Below are positions 1-12,300 of a stretch of DNA of 64,000 nucleotides, piece by piece. Made by a program: the position numbers and the translations under genes. Origin of the DNA: Gadus chalcogrammus (taxonomy: Eukaryota; Chordata; Actinopteri; Gadiformes; Gadidae); the NCBI RefSeq assembly GCF_026213295.1, contig NC_079418.1, positions 9,212,752 through 9,276,751 on the forward strand, in the 5' to 3' direction. Below the pieces are notes generated by a model, which saw only the letters and a program-made list of their open reading frames with translations, was not told where the DNA came from and made no database searches. Every line of letters begins with the position of its first letter. Within the stretch, counting starts at the first letter, position 1.

Positions 1-266
1 GAGGGGCACTTCCGGTTCCTCGCCAGACGGATTTCGGAAAATGACGACAAAGCTTTGTTGCTTAATTCCTGTACTTTCATCTACCTGCTTTTCAGGGAGT
101 CCGCTCTCAACAATCTATTTGTTACTTCCGTCCCGGCCACTTGGGACCGGTAACACGTGCATAATACAATTCCTCTCCTTTTGCTTCATAGATATCATAG
201 CGAACCTTTACCAAAAAAAGTGAGTTACAGTTAAAGTTAAAGTTAAATTACACTTATCTCTTCCCA

Positions 267-439
<173 letters not shown>

Positions 440-606
440 GGCACTTATAAGTGGAATAAGTGTCCTGATAATAGAGAGATGACCCAGTCGGGGCCGGAGT
501 AACACCGAATTCTGCGACTTCGCCAAAGGCCAATTGAATAGTACTATTATAATACTGTTCCCTACTTTTCACGGAGCTTGAGGTGAATAATTGCTTTGGT
601 ATATAC

Positions 607-1491
607 TAGGGATGGGCACGAGTAGTAAATTCCAAACTCGAGTGATCGAAGGAATTCCTCGAGGATCAATCGAGTACTCGTTAAATCAAATCTATTTTTA
701 GAATGCAACGCATCTGCAGCAGGAATAAGCCTGATGATGAACGGCAATATTACCAACCAAACATGTAATGCTTATTCTCCATCAAAACAGTCAGAGTTAT
801 CAGAGTATTCATTATTTATTTTTGCAAACGTTCAAAACACATTTTCCTTACAAAAATAAATATGCGTCTCACAATTTAAATCACGTCGAACCAAGGCCTG
901 TAACAGTTTAAAAAAAACGAAACAAGTAGCCTAACCATTGCAAATAAATGCTTAAAGCTGCAAATAAAACGGCAGCAAATGGACTATGGAAATACTCAGC
1001 GTTGTGATCTTCTCTACACGCCCGGGATTACAGCTGCGTCTTGCGGCGGTGAAAATAGCCGACACACTTTCACTTTCACCGTTGCTGCGGGTCTGCTTTC
1101 CCGAACTCACCGTTGTGTTTCAGGAGCATATGTTGCCGCATAGTACTTTCTGGTAGCTCGATTTCGCTTGGCATATTTTACATTTCACCTTATGAACTCC
1201 TATTTCTTTAAAGTATTTCAATTCTTCGCTGCGGTTCGCTTTAACCGCCATCTCTTAACTTTTTGAATTCTGGCGTGCCTGCACACGGCACGGAACGCGC
1301 CATGGAAATGGATGCATTTAATTGTCTTTGTGCCCACGTCATGCGTTAGTGGCGCCGAAAGAAAATTGATACATTTGCTTCAGAAAACTTTGTTTGTGTG
1401 TGTATATGCAAACTCGAGTTTGCCTGTCCACCAACCGAGTTCATTTGTAACGAGGAGTACTCGAGTAATCGATTCCTCACGCCCATCCCTA
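607..1491 (-). mobile_element. hAT transposon remnant with BED-finger fragment
   Basis: The left end TAGGGATGGGC and right end GCCCATCCCTA are perfect inverted repeats, flanked by identical 8-bp target duplications GTATATAC (599-606 and 1492-1499). This is the hAT signature. On the minus strand around 1090-1250 an ATG-started stretch encodes a BED-type zinc finger start (CKICQAK followed, after a frame break, by MRQHMLLKH), the DNA-binding domain of hAT transposases. No catalytic region is visible, so the copy cannot make a transposase. The sequence near each end repeats CTCGAG-like motifs. Confidence 0.85.
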
Positions 1492-1830
1492 GTATATACT
1501 ACACGTGAACACTCCAAAAATAAACAAGACAACACTTTTTGCCGGGATTTATTTGTTTTTATTAGTGGTTTATTAGTTTTTATTAGCGTGACGAGACGAC
1601 CGTCACGCAATAAAAAGTTTAAGATCTCGATCATTGAATATTGCCCAATATCCCGAGAAAGCGAACAAATCAAATTGAGCCATCTTAGGAGGTTTAAGTG
1701 TAGCACATACTAATATGTTTTATTTTTGTTATAATGCACACGTGCATGTAGCAGAAAATGTGCATCAGCGCCCCCTGGGGTCACACTTTTCGGTGGGTCG
1801 CAGAATTCGGTGTAACACCGACACTCAGAC

Positions 1831-4309
1831 TTAAAGGGGTAGTTCGGAATTTTGGACATAGCTCCTGATTCCCAAGTAAGCATTGGTATTCTATATCACT
1901 GGAGACAGTTTTCAACACACTTCATACAGTCCTTCTAGTTGCAGAGTTCGCTCGTGCTAGGCTAGCGCACGTCAACGGGCAATGCTAGCCTGTTATTAAA
2001 AACAGTCTTACCCACTCCACAGTACACCCGAGAGGTAAATCAATTATACAGACATTAAATCTAAGTGTCTGTTTATAGAATAATGTTAGAAATAAAACCA
2101 ACCTTGCATTGCATTGCATTTTGAGGGGATTGCGGGGTCTCAGCAGCAGTGTTTATATTCCTGTACGTAGGCTACGGCAGCGGCGGACTGATACCTAGGT
2201 TACCTGCCGCTGTCATTGCTACAAACGCAGAGTACAGTGAACGAAGGAATTCTATAAGCGTATTCAATTAACAAGATATGCCCACGTTTGGAGGAGTTAG
2301 CGATGCATCTGCTTTTGAAGACGATTATGAGGAATTTGTTGTATCCAACGAACCGTACATGTACGAGCCGGTGTTTTGAAATGATATCCAGCCCGGTCTT
2401 GGAGCCCGGCCGTCGGACCCCCACGGGCCGCCCGACCCCGGCTCCCGGCCGGGCCGCAGAGCACGATCACGATCACGGGCTGCAGCCCGGCCGAGAACCG
2501 GGGTCGGGCGGCCTGCGAAAGTCCGACGGCCGGGCCGCAGAATGGGCCGCCCGACCCCGGCTCCTGGCCGGGCCGTAGAGCACGATCACGGCTGCAGCCC
2601 GGCCGAGAACCGGGGTCGGGCGGCCTGCGAAAGTCCGACGGCCGGGCCGCAGAGTGGGCCGCCCGACCCCGGCTCTCGGCCGGGCCGCAGAGCACGATCA
2701 CGGGCTGCAGCCCGGCCGAGAACCGGGGTCGGGCGGCCTGCGAAGGTCCGACAGCCGGGCCGCAGAGTGGGCCGCCCGACCCCGGCTCTCGGCCGGGCCG
2801 CGGAGCACGATCACGGGCTGCAGCCCGGCCGAGAACCGGGGTCGGGCGGCCCTTGAAAGTCGGCCGGGGACTTTCGCGATCTTCCGCGAAAGTCGGCCAC
2901 AGACTTTCGCGATCTTCCGAGAGTCCTTGGCCGGGCTTCGAAGCCCGCGGCCGGGCTGCAGAGTATAATTAATAAAATAATTACTAGTTAATTACAGAGA
3001 AAATACTTTTTCCAATCCTGTCGCATCTTTTCGTCCTCCATCTTGTCTAGGATATTTCTGCATTTTCCGTTTTCTCGCAAGGTATTGTGGGAGCAAGTCA
3101 GAACTGAATCGCTTTGAGGGTGCCCATCGAAAATCTCAATTTTGAGGGGATGTTAGCCCTCCCCCTTACCCCTTAAAGCTACTGTAACAGTGTAAATAAT
3201 TACTTTCTTTTATTTGTTAAATTCTGTTAAACTTGGGACTCCAACCAATATTTTATATTTTATTCTGAAAGTCCACGGCGGAAGTTTGTGTTTGAAAGTC
3301 AGAAGCAACCAAGCTTACGTTGTGGTAAGTCGCCGTTCTGTCCGCTTGTACATAAGTTCACTTATAAATGCAAACCATGTAAAGTACGATGTTTAAAATA
3401 TAGCATAACATGTAAAATCTAATGTTACATGTTGTAAGGCGTTTTGTTGGTTTGTGTGTGATGTTTGAGGAGTTCTTGAGCACGAGGTGTATGTGACATG
3501 TGCGCGCTAATGCGGGCCTCCTCTTTTATAGTTCGAACGGACTACGGCTGAATATATATATGTGAACACTGGTTGTGTGTTGTCCCATGTTGCAGGTATG
3601 TTCACTTAATGTTTTGTTTGTAAATACCACTATACGATCACTTAATGTTTTTTCTTGTAAATACCACTATACGATCATTTGAAGTTTGTGTTTGAAAGTC
3701 AGAAGCAACCAAGCTTACGTTGTGTTCGAACGGACTACGGCTGAATATATATATATGTGAACACTGGTTGTGTGTTGTCCCATGTTGCAGCTAATAAACC
3801 AGTCCAGTGCTCCACCCAACCTGTCTCTGTGAGTTCATATAAGAAGCAGAAGAGCTGCAGTGTACCCAAGGTCACACTACCTTAAAGTGGTATTGGGACA
3901 TTGCTCCACGGTGCGTGCACGCGCAACAGCGAGGGCTAGGGCTGAGATTTTCTTTAGAGCAAAGCAATGGGAAAGGGCCTAAAATTCCGCTTCTGCTGAG
4001 AAAGTAGTCCCTCGATGATTCATGCGATGCAAGGTTAGTTTTATTTCCAACATTATTCTATCAACACAGAATTTTAAATCTATAGTCTGGCGTTATAATT
4101 GATTTACCTCGGGTGTACTGTGGAGTGGGTAAGACTGTTTTTAATAGGAGGCTAGCATTACCCGTTGCCGTGCGCTAGCCTAGCACGAGCGAACTCTGCA
4201 ACTAGAAGGACTGAATGGAATGTGTTGAAAACTGTCTCCAGTGATATAGAATACCAATGCTCACTTGGGAATCAGGCCCTATGTCCAAAATTCCGAACTA
4301 CCCCTTTAA
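1831..4309. mobile_element. TTAA-target DNA transposon with ~280-bp inverted ends
   Basis: The ends are TTAA followed by AGGGGTAGTTCGG and, at the right, the reverse complement followed by TTAA. Inverted similarity extends inward for roughly 280 bp (1835-2115 against 4025-4305). TTAA duplication fits Kolobok or piggyBac superfamilies, and the purine-rich terminus fits Kolobok slightly better. No transposase frame is visible, so it is non-autonomous. The interior holds the GC-rich array at 2395-2960 and a partial duplication (about 3280-3325 against 3680-3725). Confidence 0.75.
2395..2960. repeat. GC-rich tandem array of hairpin-forming units (~112 bp, ~4 copies)
   Basis: Four units of roughly 110-119 bp, very rich in G, C and CpG. 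Each contains a long inverted repeat: an arm around GGGCCGCCCGACCCCGG pairs with a later arm around CCGGGGTCGGGCGGCC across a short spacer containing GCACGATCACG. Long frames on both strands here are only consequences of the GC bias. Confidence 0.85.
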
Positions 4310-6118
4310 CGCCTTAGCATTTAACCTGCAGTGACTACAGGGGGAAATATATCATGCTTTATTCACAACAATACTGTCCGAGTTATATCATCATTGTAGT
4401 ATGGTTTTGATAATTATTGGTTCCATTAATTTATCTAACACAAATAGATCGAAGAATGATTCCAATAGATTATTCGGAAACAATCTGAAAGGAGTATGTC
4501 TCATACTCCAGACCAATATGTGGCGCTGGTGAACACCACCTCCGTTTACTTGCTCCCAGAGCGCTATAAATAGTGTTGCCAGATTGGGCCAAATTACTCG
4601 TTCCAGCCAGAGTTGCCAGATTGGGCAGGAAATCTGGCCCAATCTGGCAACACGGACTACAAAAAGGGTCATCGTCTTACTATCCGGCAGGTCTTTCTCT
4701 CAGGGCCTGGACAGATCACATTACCCGGACCGTGTTTTTCATATTCCCTACTTCACAACCGTTTTTTATCAGCATTATTTTCGGTATGTTTATGGATTTT
4801 ACATCTGTGGTGTTTTGTGGACTATGAGTCTCCCAGTTTTTCCATTTTTCTCGGTATAAAGGGTTGTTCGCCGTTGTGGGCATACTTCCCCTGAGCTTTG
4901 GTCTTGGATAACCCCTTTCTCCTCGGAGAGGGAACGCCGGGAGCGGGTTGCATCAAATGAGCGTTTAACCGGAGATGGGGCGGGACTTTCAGTTGCAAGG
5001 GTTTAGCTGCGGGAGTCCAGACAGTTTGTATTTCATTTGAGGGACAATTGGTGTCACGAAAACCATTAACAATAAGCCTGCTTAGCGTTGTTGTACCAAA
5101 TTGTCCCTTCAGTTGCTTTTACTAACTGCTTGGGACATTTAAGATGTATTTCACAGCTCGAATGAGTCAAGTGAGCGGAAGTAGCTTCGCGGTAGACCGG
5201 AGTAACATTACAACTCATGAGCATCTCCCGCTACAACGGCCAGTATGTGTGATGCCCCTAGCTGGTGTTAGCAGGCCCGGCTAACAAGGCGCATGGCCGG
5301 GCTGCTGGCGGAGCACCACCGTTGGCGATGTGTTGTCTGCTGTTTGTACACTGGCTCTTTCTTTTTATATATTAAACGAATTCCACCCTTGCGTTCATGC
5401 ATCTGCCTGGAAAATGCAACCAAATCGTATTTCCACACCTAGCATGACCCCCCCCCCCCATTAAGGCTGTGCTGTGGACTAGCCGTTAGCAGTAGCCTTA
5501 TAGCCTAGCCATTAGCTGTTGGAAGTAGCCTTTCCTTTTCATTGAGCCGGTTGCCACCAAAGAAAAGAGAGCAAGATGTTTATTTGAACAGCACCCTCGT
5601 GACGTTATAGTTGTGTTGTTACTGCGTTGCGTTAACTAGTCACTGCGTCAACTTGTGTAGATGTGGCGACTAGGTACATCCGGGTGTTGAGTTCGTGGTC
5701 CTGACTTTGTATACAGGATATGTATTGGTAATATTCCTGACTTTGTATACAGAATACATGAAGGTCTTTACTAGGATTATATTGGTAATATAATCCTGAC
5801 TTTGTAAACAGGATTCATTATTCTACTGCCCTGCCTGTATTCGTAATATTCCAGACATTGTATACGTAATGTGATGATCCTGCCTTGCCAGTATTCGTAA
5901 TATTCCTGACTTTGTTGAACCTCATCCTATATATCAGAAAGGCATGATGTCATGTCTTTTTTTTTTTTACATTCCATTTATTGGAGGGAAATTAACGATG
6001 CGCGTCCACTTGGTGGACTTGATGCTTAATGTTTTCACTAACTTCTAACTGCTTGTGTGTATTGGACTAATTTCGGTGTATTCTTGGTTTTGTTGTGTGT
6101 TTTCTCAGGGTGTCTTTT
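4310..6118. other. 5' flank of bzw1: probable promoter and non-coding first exon region
   Basis: No coding region is seen. The stretch has a moderately GC-rich part around 4880-5340 with a GGGGCGGGAC box (near 4978) and a C-run near 5450. A tandem repeat follows at about 5697-5925. A TTTCTCAG splice acceptor ends at 6108, ten bases before the bzw1 start codon, so a non-coding first exon should lie upstream. Its exact position cannot be fixed by reading. Confidence 0.35.
5697..5925. repeat. Short tandem repeat (~50-65 bp, about 4 diverged units)
   Basis: Diverged units repeat the pattern TGACTTTGTATACAG followed by an ATTGGTAATATTCC-like segment. It lies in the presumed first intron of bzw1. 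Confidence 0.7.
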
Positions 6119-6354
6119 ATGAATAATCAAAAGCAGCAAAAGCCAACGCTTACCGGCCAGCGCTTCAAAACTAGGAAAAGAGGTTGGTTGTGTTTTTATA
6201 TTTATTATTATTTTTGTCTTGCACAATACTTTCTAAAGCCCTGTCCACTCTTACCCGGATAAATCTACAAACGCATAAATATGTATCCGTTTAGCCCTTC
6301 TGTCCACACTGAGGCCACGTTTATACGTAGCAGGGTGTTTAGAGAAACAAATAT

Positions 6355-6389
<35 letters not shown>

Positions 6390-9300
6390 ATCCGTTTTCA
6401 AATATAACATTGTGCACACGACATCGTTTTGAACATCGTCATTTACATCAACCCGCACAATTTACCGGCTCTCGTTTTGAAGAATAATCACCGCATTCGT
6501 TTCAATAGGAATCGCGACCATCTATACTTCCAACATAAAGTGTGCATACATTATAATTATAATTGGAAATTCGTCCCAGCCTTTATATACCACAGATACT
6601 ATAGGGTCTAAAGCATATAACCGCGTTTTCTGATTACAGTTTAATGTAACAGTAAGCTGACGACATCGCTAATTAACACTGCAACTGCAAATTAACCACA
6701 CAGTTTACCATGGCAAGTGGTCGAACAAATTTTATTTTTGCAATCATTCTGCGCGCGCATCCGCCGTGTTGATAAACAAATAATCACCCGATATGGCGGG
6801 AACTTGATTCGTGTTCAGACAGCGGGCGCTCACATGACGTTAAGCATTTACTGGCGCATAATGTGACGCTTGAGAACCGAAACCAAGTTTCTCCCAGTTG
6901 ACATAACACATAACTGGCATTATCACAAATCTCCACTTTGGAGATTTGTGCCGGAGTTTATAAAAATCTTTTTTTGTGATTAAAAACTGGGTTTTCGTAT
7001 AAATGAGAGGCCAAACCGCTTGGAAATATCTGCGTTTTCCCTTTGTGTAAACGGGGCCTAAAACGGTGAATTCCGACACTAAAATCGATGCTTTTCAAAA
7101 ACGATCACTGATGTGGATAATTGTGACAACGCTGGGTTCCAGTTGTAGTGTGGTCAAGGTGGACGGAGGCTTTCAGAAACGATGATGTTTGGTTGCCATG
7201 TCAATGCGCTGCCACAAGCTTGCGCTCGAGACCGAGACGCTCATCAAAAAATGGCAGGTGGAATGGAAATGATGATTTCTCTGTACAAAGTACTTTTGTA
7301 TCTCCAGTTAGAACTCGACATATTGTCTCAAACATATTCGTTAGTCCAACGCCGAAGGCGAGCGCTGTACTTGCTACGCCTAAGCTATGGGGAAAAAACG
7401 TGAAGACGCCAGTTCAAACCGTACTGGAGCAGGTTTGAACTGCTGATCAGCTGATAATTGCAGTGGATCAGCTGGCAAATCATTTTCACTCGCAAGCAAA
7501 AATATGACTCAAACCAAAAGTACAAAGGCGATTTTTTTAAAAAAATTTTTTAAGAAACTGCGCTCCAAGAACGGTTTGAACCAGAGTCTTTTCTCCCATC
7601 GCTTAAGCACAGCAAGTACAGCGCTCGCTTTCGGCGTTGGGCTAACGAATATGTTTGAGACAATATGTCAAGTTGTAACTGGTGATACAAAAGCACATTG
7701 TACAGAGAAATCATCATTTCCATTTCCCCTGGCATTTTTTGGTGAGCGTCTCGGTCTCGAGCGCAAGTTTGCGGCAGCGTCATGGCAGTGTCATGGGAAC
7801 CAAACGTCATTGTTCCAGAAAGCCTCCGTCTAACCTGACCATGCTACAACGTGAACCCAGCGTTTTCACATTTATCCATCTGAGCCATCGTATTTGAAAA
7901 GCATCGTTTTCAGTGTCGGAATTTGCCGCTTTAGTGTGGACGGAAGGGCTAAATGGATAAATATTTATTAGTTTGTAGATTTACCCGGGTTAGTCTGGAC
8001 GCGGCCTCCGCGTCTTGTAGGGCTGAACCACTTGGGGAAATAATCGTATTGTGATTTATTTCGATGTAGTATTCAACTTATTATTATTTTTTTTTTTAAA
8101 GTTCCTTTTATGTTCTTTATAATTCATTCAACAAGCATCAATCATTCTGTAGTATGAACAACACAACATTGGAAGCAGTCAACGAATAAACTGCGTTTTC
8201 CTTTAGGCCAGGCCTATGTATTAGTCCCGCTCAACCTCTGCTGGACTACTATGTATCCCCAAATCATGACTCATTACAATGGGTGCCCGGTCATTCAGCT
8301 GTTCAGCACCCAGGCTCTGGAACTCCCTCCCCCCACACATAAAACAGTCAGACACCATTACAACCTCTCTCACCTGTTCAAACTCGCACACGTCTAACTG
8401 ATCACTGTCTTGATTGTTTGTTTGTTTTGTCTTGTTTTTGTTTTATTTATTTATTTATTAATGTTTTTCCACAATGTCTTGTTTTTAAACGATTTATGAT
8501 GACTTTATGCTCTGTAAGGTGACCTTGTGTGCCTTGAAAGGCGCCTCTAAATTAAATGTATTATGTGTTGATGGATTGATATTAGAACATCTTTATTTAA
8601 CTATTGAATTGTAAAAGAAATACAAATCTTTTTTTTATCACAGCCAAATTTTATCATTTGTCTTGTCATCATCATTATTCAACTATTGAATTGTAAAAGT
8701 AAAGTATACAAGTCTTACTAATTTCCAGTCAATAACAAATCACACAATATAATTTTTTCATATATTTTTAATCACAGCCCTTGTGATTTGCAAATCGTGG
8801 TCCATTACATCATGTTGTCGTTTTGAAATTCGACTATTCATGCTCTCTTGTCATCGTTATTTAACCGTAATTGCAAAAGAAAAAGAAATGTGAATCTTAC
8901 TGATCCCTATTTTATTCTTCTTTTTTTAATCGCAGCCCCTGCACTTTGCAAATCGCGGTTCATTACATCACGGTGTCGGTTTGAATTTGACTAATCTTGT
9001 CCTCCTCCAGATGAAAAGGAGAGATTTGACCCTACTCAATTCCAAGAAAGTATCGTACAAGGCTTGAACCAAACTGGCTCAGATTTGGAAGCGGTCGCCA
9101 AGTTCCTGGACGCCTCTGGGGCCAAACTCGACTACCGACGCTATGCCGAGACCCTGTTTGACATCCTGGTGGCTGGCGGCATGTTGGGTGAGTGGAGCTG
9201 GAGGCATGGTTCGCATAGACACTGCTCGATTTATGGGATGAAAATCTTCATCGTCACGATTATTGTGGGCAATGTTGAAATCCTGATTGTTTAAATGACT

Positions 9301-12300
9301 TATTTTTCGAAGTTAGAAAACGTGATGCATTTTATCTCCACAAAAAAAATCTGACTGCATGAGAACTTTGAAATTTCCCCCTTAAATAATATAATGTATT
9401 ATTTAAGGGGTATATAATGTACAAATATAATGTATAAATATTCATCCAGCTGTTCTGTGAACAGCTGGATGAACATTTGTACATTATATTTGTACATTAT
9501 TTTCCATAGGGGCCCCATTTAGAACAGCCAGGACCCTTTTACGGGGGCCCCAGTTAGAACCACCAACTCTTTTAAGACGGGTCCCCCAAGTAGAACTGCC
9601 AGAGGCCCCAGTTAGGACCAACGAGGCCCCAGTTAGGACCACCAGGTCTCTTGAGACGGGGCCCCAGTTAGGACCACCAGGTCTCTTGAGACGGGGCCCA
9701 AGCTAGGACCACCAGGGCTCCTGAGACGGGGCTCCAAGTAGAACAGCCAAGTCCCTTTATGGGGGGACCCAGTTAGAACCAACAGGTCTCTTACCGGGGC
9801 CCCAGTTAGGACCACCGGGTGCCTTTTATGGGGCCCCAGTTGGATAAGAGTGCATTATGGGTATTTCCCCCGCTCTGAGCCATGACAGCGCTCCCAAACT
9901 TGATGGTCACCAGTAATCCGTATCAAACGTAGCATAGACGACAACGGCGAAGGTGGCTGTGCTGAATCCGGAGGCCTGACAAGAGCATTCCCCTGTCCGT
10001 CTCCTCTTTTCACAAGGCTACTGTGTATCTTTACTATGCATTTATTTATTGGCCCCTATGCCAATTTGCACAACACTTGCACCCATAAGCGCCGGTCCCT
10101 TTAACCAGACCTCTTGCATTTAACCTGCTCCGACAACTACGTTTAAATAGGCTATGTTTTGTATGTAGGCATTTCCTTTTCATCTGCTGTATCTGTTGTA
10201 TCAAGTGGGAGCCCTGGTAGGATACTGGATGGATCTCCACTGGCTGCCTGTCAAACAACGCATCACACGCACGATCCTCCTTACACACAAATCACTGGCC
10301 CCCCATGTACATCAGCGATCTCCTCCACCCCTACTCCAAGTCACCCTGCGCTCCGTGCTCACAGTGCTCTCCATTCCCCTAACCAGACTAAGATCTTATG
10401 GTGATACGGGGCCTTCTGTGCAACGGCCCCTACCCTATGGAATAACCTACCACTTGACATCCGTTCGGCCCCCTCTCTGATACTGCACCTCAAAACAGTC
10501 CTCACCTCTTTGACTAACCCTAAAACCCGATGTGTTGATGAATTGATATCATAACATCTTTATTTAAAGTTGACATATTATACCACCAGGTGTGAGTGTG
10601 ATTAGCCGTGACAGCTCGTTTTGCAAACCTGCCTCTTCTGACATCACGAGTGAGTGTCCACCGAGATGTATGACGGATAGATGGGCAATGTTTGCTACGG
10701 TCCATTGGGTAGCCTGGTAGACTGATCTATCCAGCACAAATCTAGGTAATAATAAATAATAATAATACATTTAATTTAGAGGCGCCTTTCAAGACACCCA
10801 AGGTCACCTTACATAGCATATAGTCATCATACATTTAAAAAAAAAAAAGAAAAAAAAAGACATTGTGAAAAAAAATAAATAGATAAATAAATAAACATAA
10901 GCAATAAGAAATAAATAAAACAAAAACAAAACAAAACAAGACAAAAGACCGTTACTGATCTCCGGTCAGTAACGGTGAAGAAACACCATCAATCGCAGCC
11001 TTTGCAATTTGCATATCACACTATTGCATCGCGGTTTCGATTTGAATTCGATTTAATCCTTCAGCCCTGGTTGTATGGCAATAATGTAGTACTTGACTCT
11101 TGAATCCGCCTCCTCCTCCTACCACAGCCCCGGGCGGGACTCTGTCCGACGACATGACCCGCACAGAGTTCTGCCTCTTCACGGCCAACGAGGACCTGGA
11201 GACCATGCAGGCCTACGCTCAGGTAGGCACTGCCACGTTTCAGGACCTAGTTATTTTTTGTCTGTCATTCCCTGTAAAGGATCCAACTAGATGGACGGAT
11301 AGATATCTCTATCTATCGATTTGGGGGAATAATCTAATTGTGATTATTATTTTTATTGGCTTATTTGATAGGGCCCATGCATATTTATGAACATTGTTTG
11401 TAAAACACCATGTAAATATGCCAGAATTAGTATAAAAAAATGCTATTTATCTGCTGTCTCTAGGCAGGTGACAAAAAATAACTTTAACAGGTACACTATA
11501 ACTTAAAAAGGTACACCTTATGGTGTCAATCAAGGGTGTGTATTAGGGATGAGTCAGTCGCGACCGATTCGTTACAACGAACGAATCCCGAACGACAAGA
11601 ACTGGTTCCCCAAAACAAGAAGAACTGGTTCTTTTATTCTTTTTTTTTTTTTTAACATAAACCAAAAATATGGTCACATAAATAAAATATACAAACGAAC
11701 AGAGCTTCGTCGTAGACTTATATTGATTGAGTCTACAACGTTCTCAAAGATTCAGCCAATGAGAGGTACTAATGGTGTTGCAATGGCACCTGGGTAAACA
11801 AATGACAAGGCGGTACCGTCGAATATGCACGCTTTCTCTGTCTGACGTATCTTGGGTCATACCATTCGACGTGGGGCCACTCGTATATCCCCCTACAGAC
11901 ACCAAATGACGTACTCTTACGTAACGAACGAATCAAAAAGAACCAATCAAATAAACGAATCGTTATAGTGAACCGAACTGAAAGAACTAGTTCCCGGAAA
12001 AGAATCATTTTGCCCATCCCTAGTGTGTATTAACCGTGAGTTGCTTTGGATAAAAGCGGTAATTGTAATTCAAAATCAAAAAATAATAATACACAGGACG
12101 TTTATTCATCCACGCAACATTGGAAGCAGTCAAAATATAACCTGATCTTTCCTTTAGGCCAGGCCTATGTGTTGAGAAGACTTGGTGAATGAATAGATAT
12201 TATTACATCGTTAGTTTTGCTGTAAAATAAATGTGAATCTAACCGACAAATCACAAAAAGCAGATGCGATTTGTGAATCGCATTCTATTGCATCGAGGTT

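Noticed and set aside
2288..2968. Several 100-134-codon frames on both strands
   Set aside because: GC-rich hairpin array leaves few stops in any frame; no domain.
7148..7897. Mirror-image frames of about 70-109 codons on both strands
   Set aside because: They are the same sequence read in the two arms of a foldback MITE.
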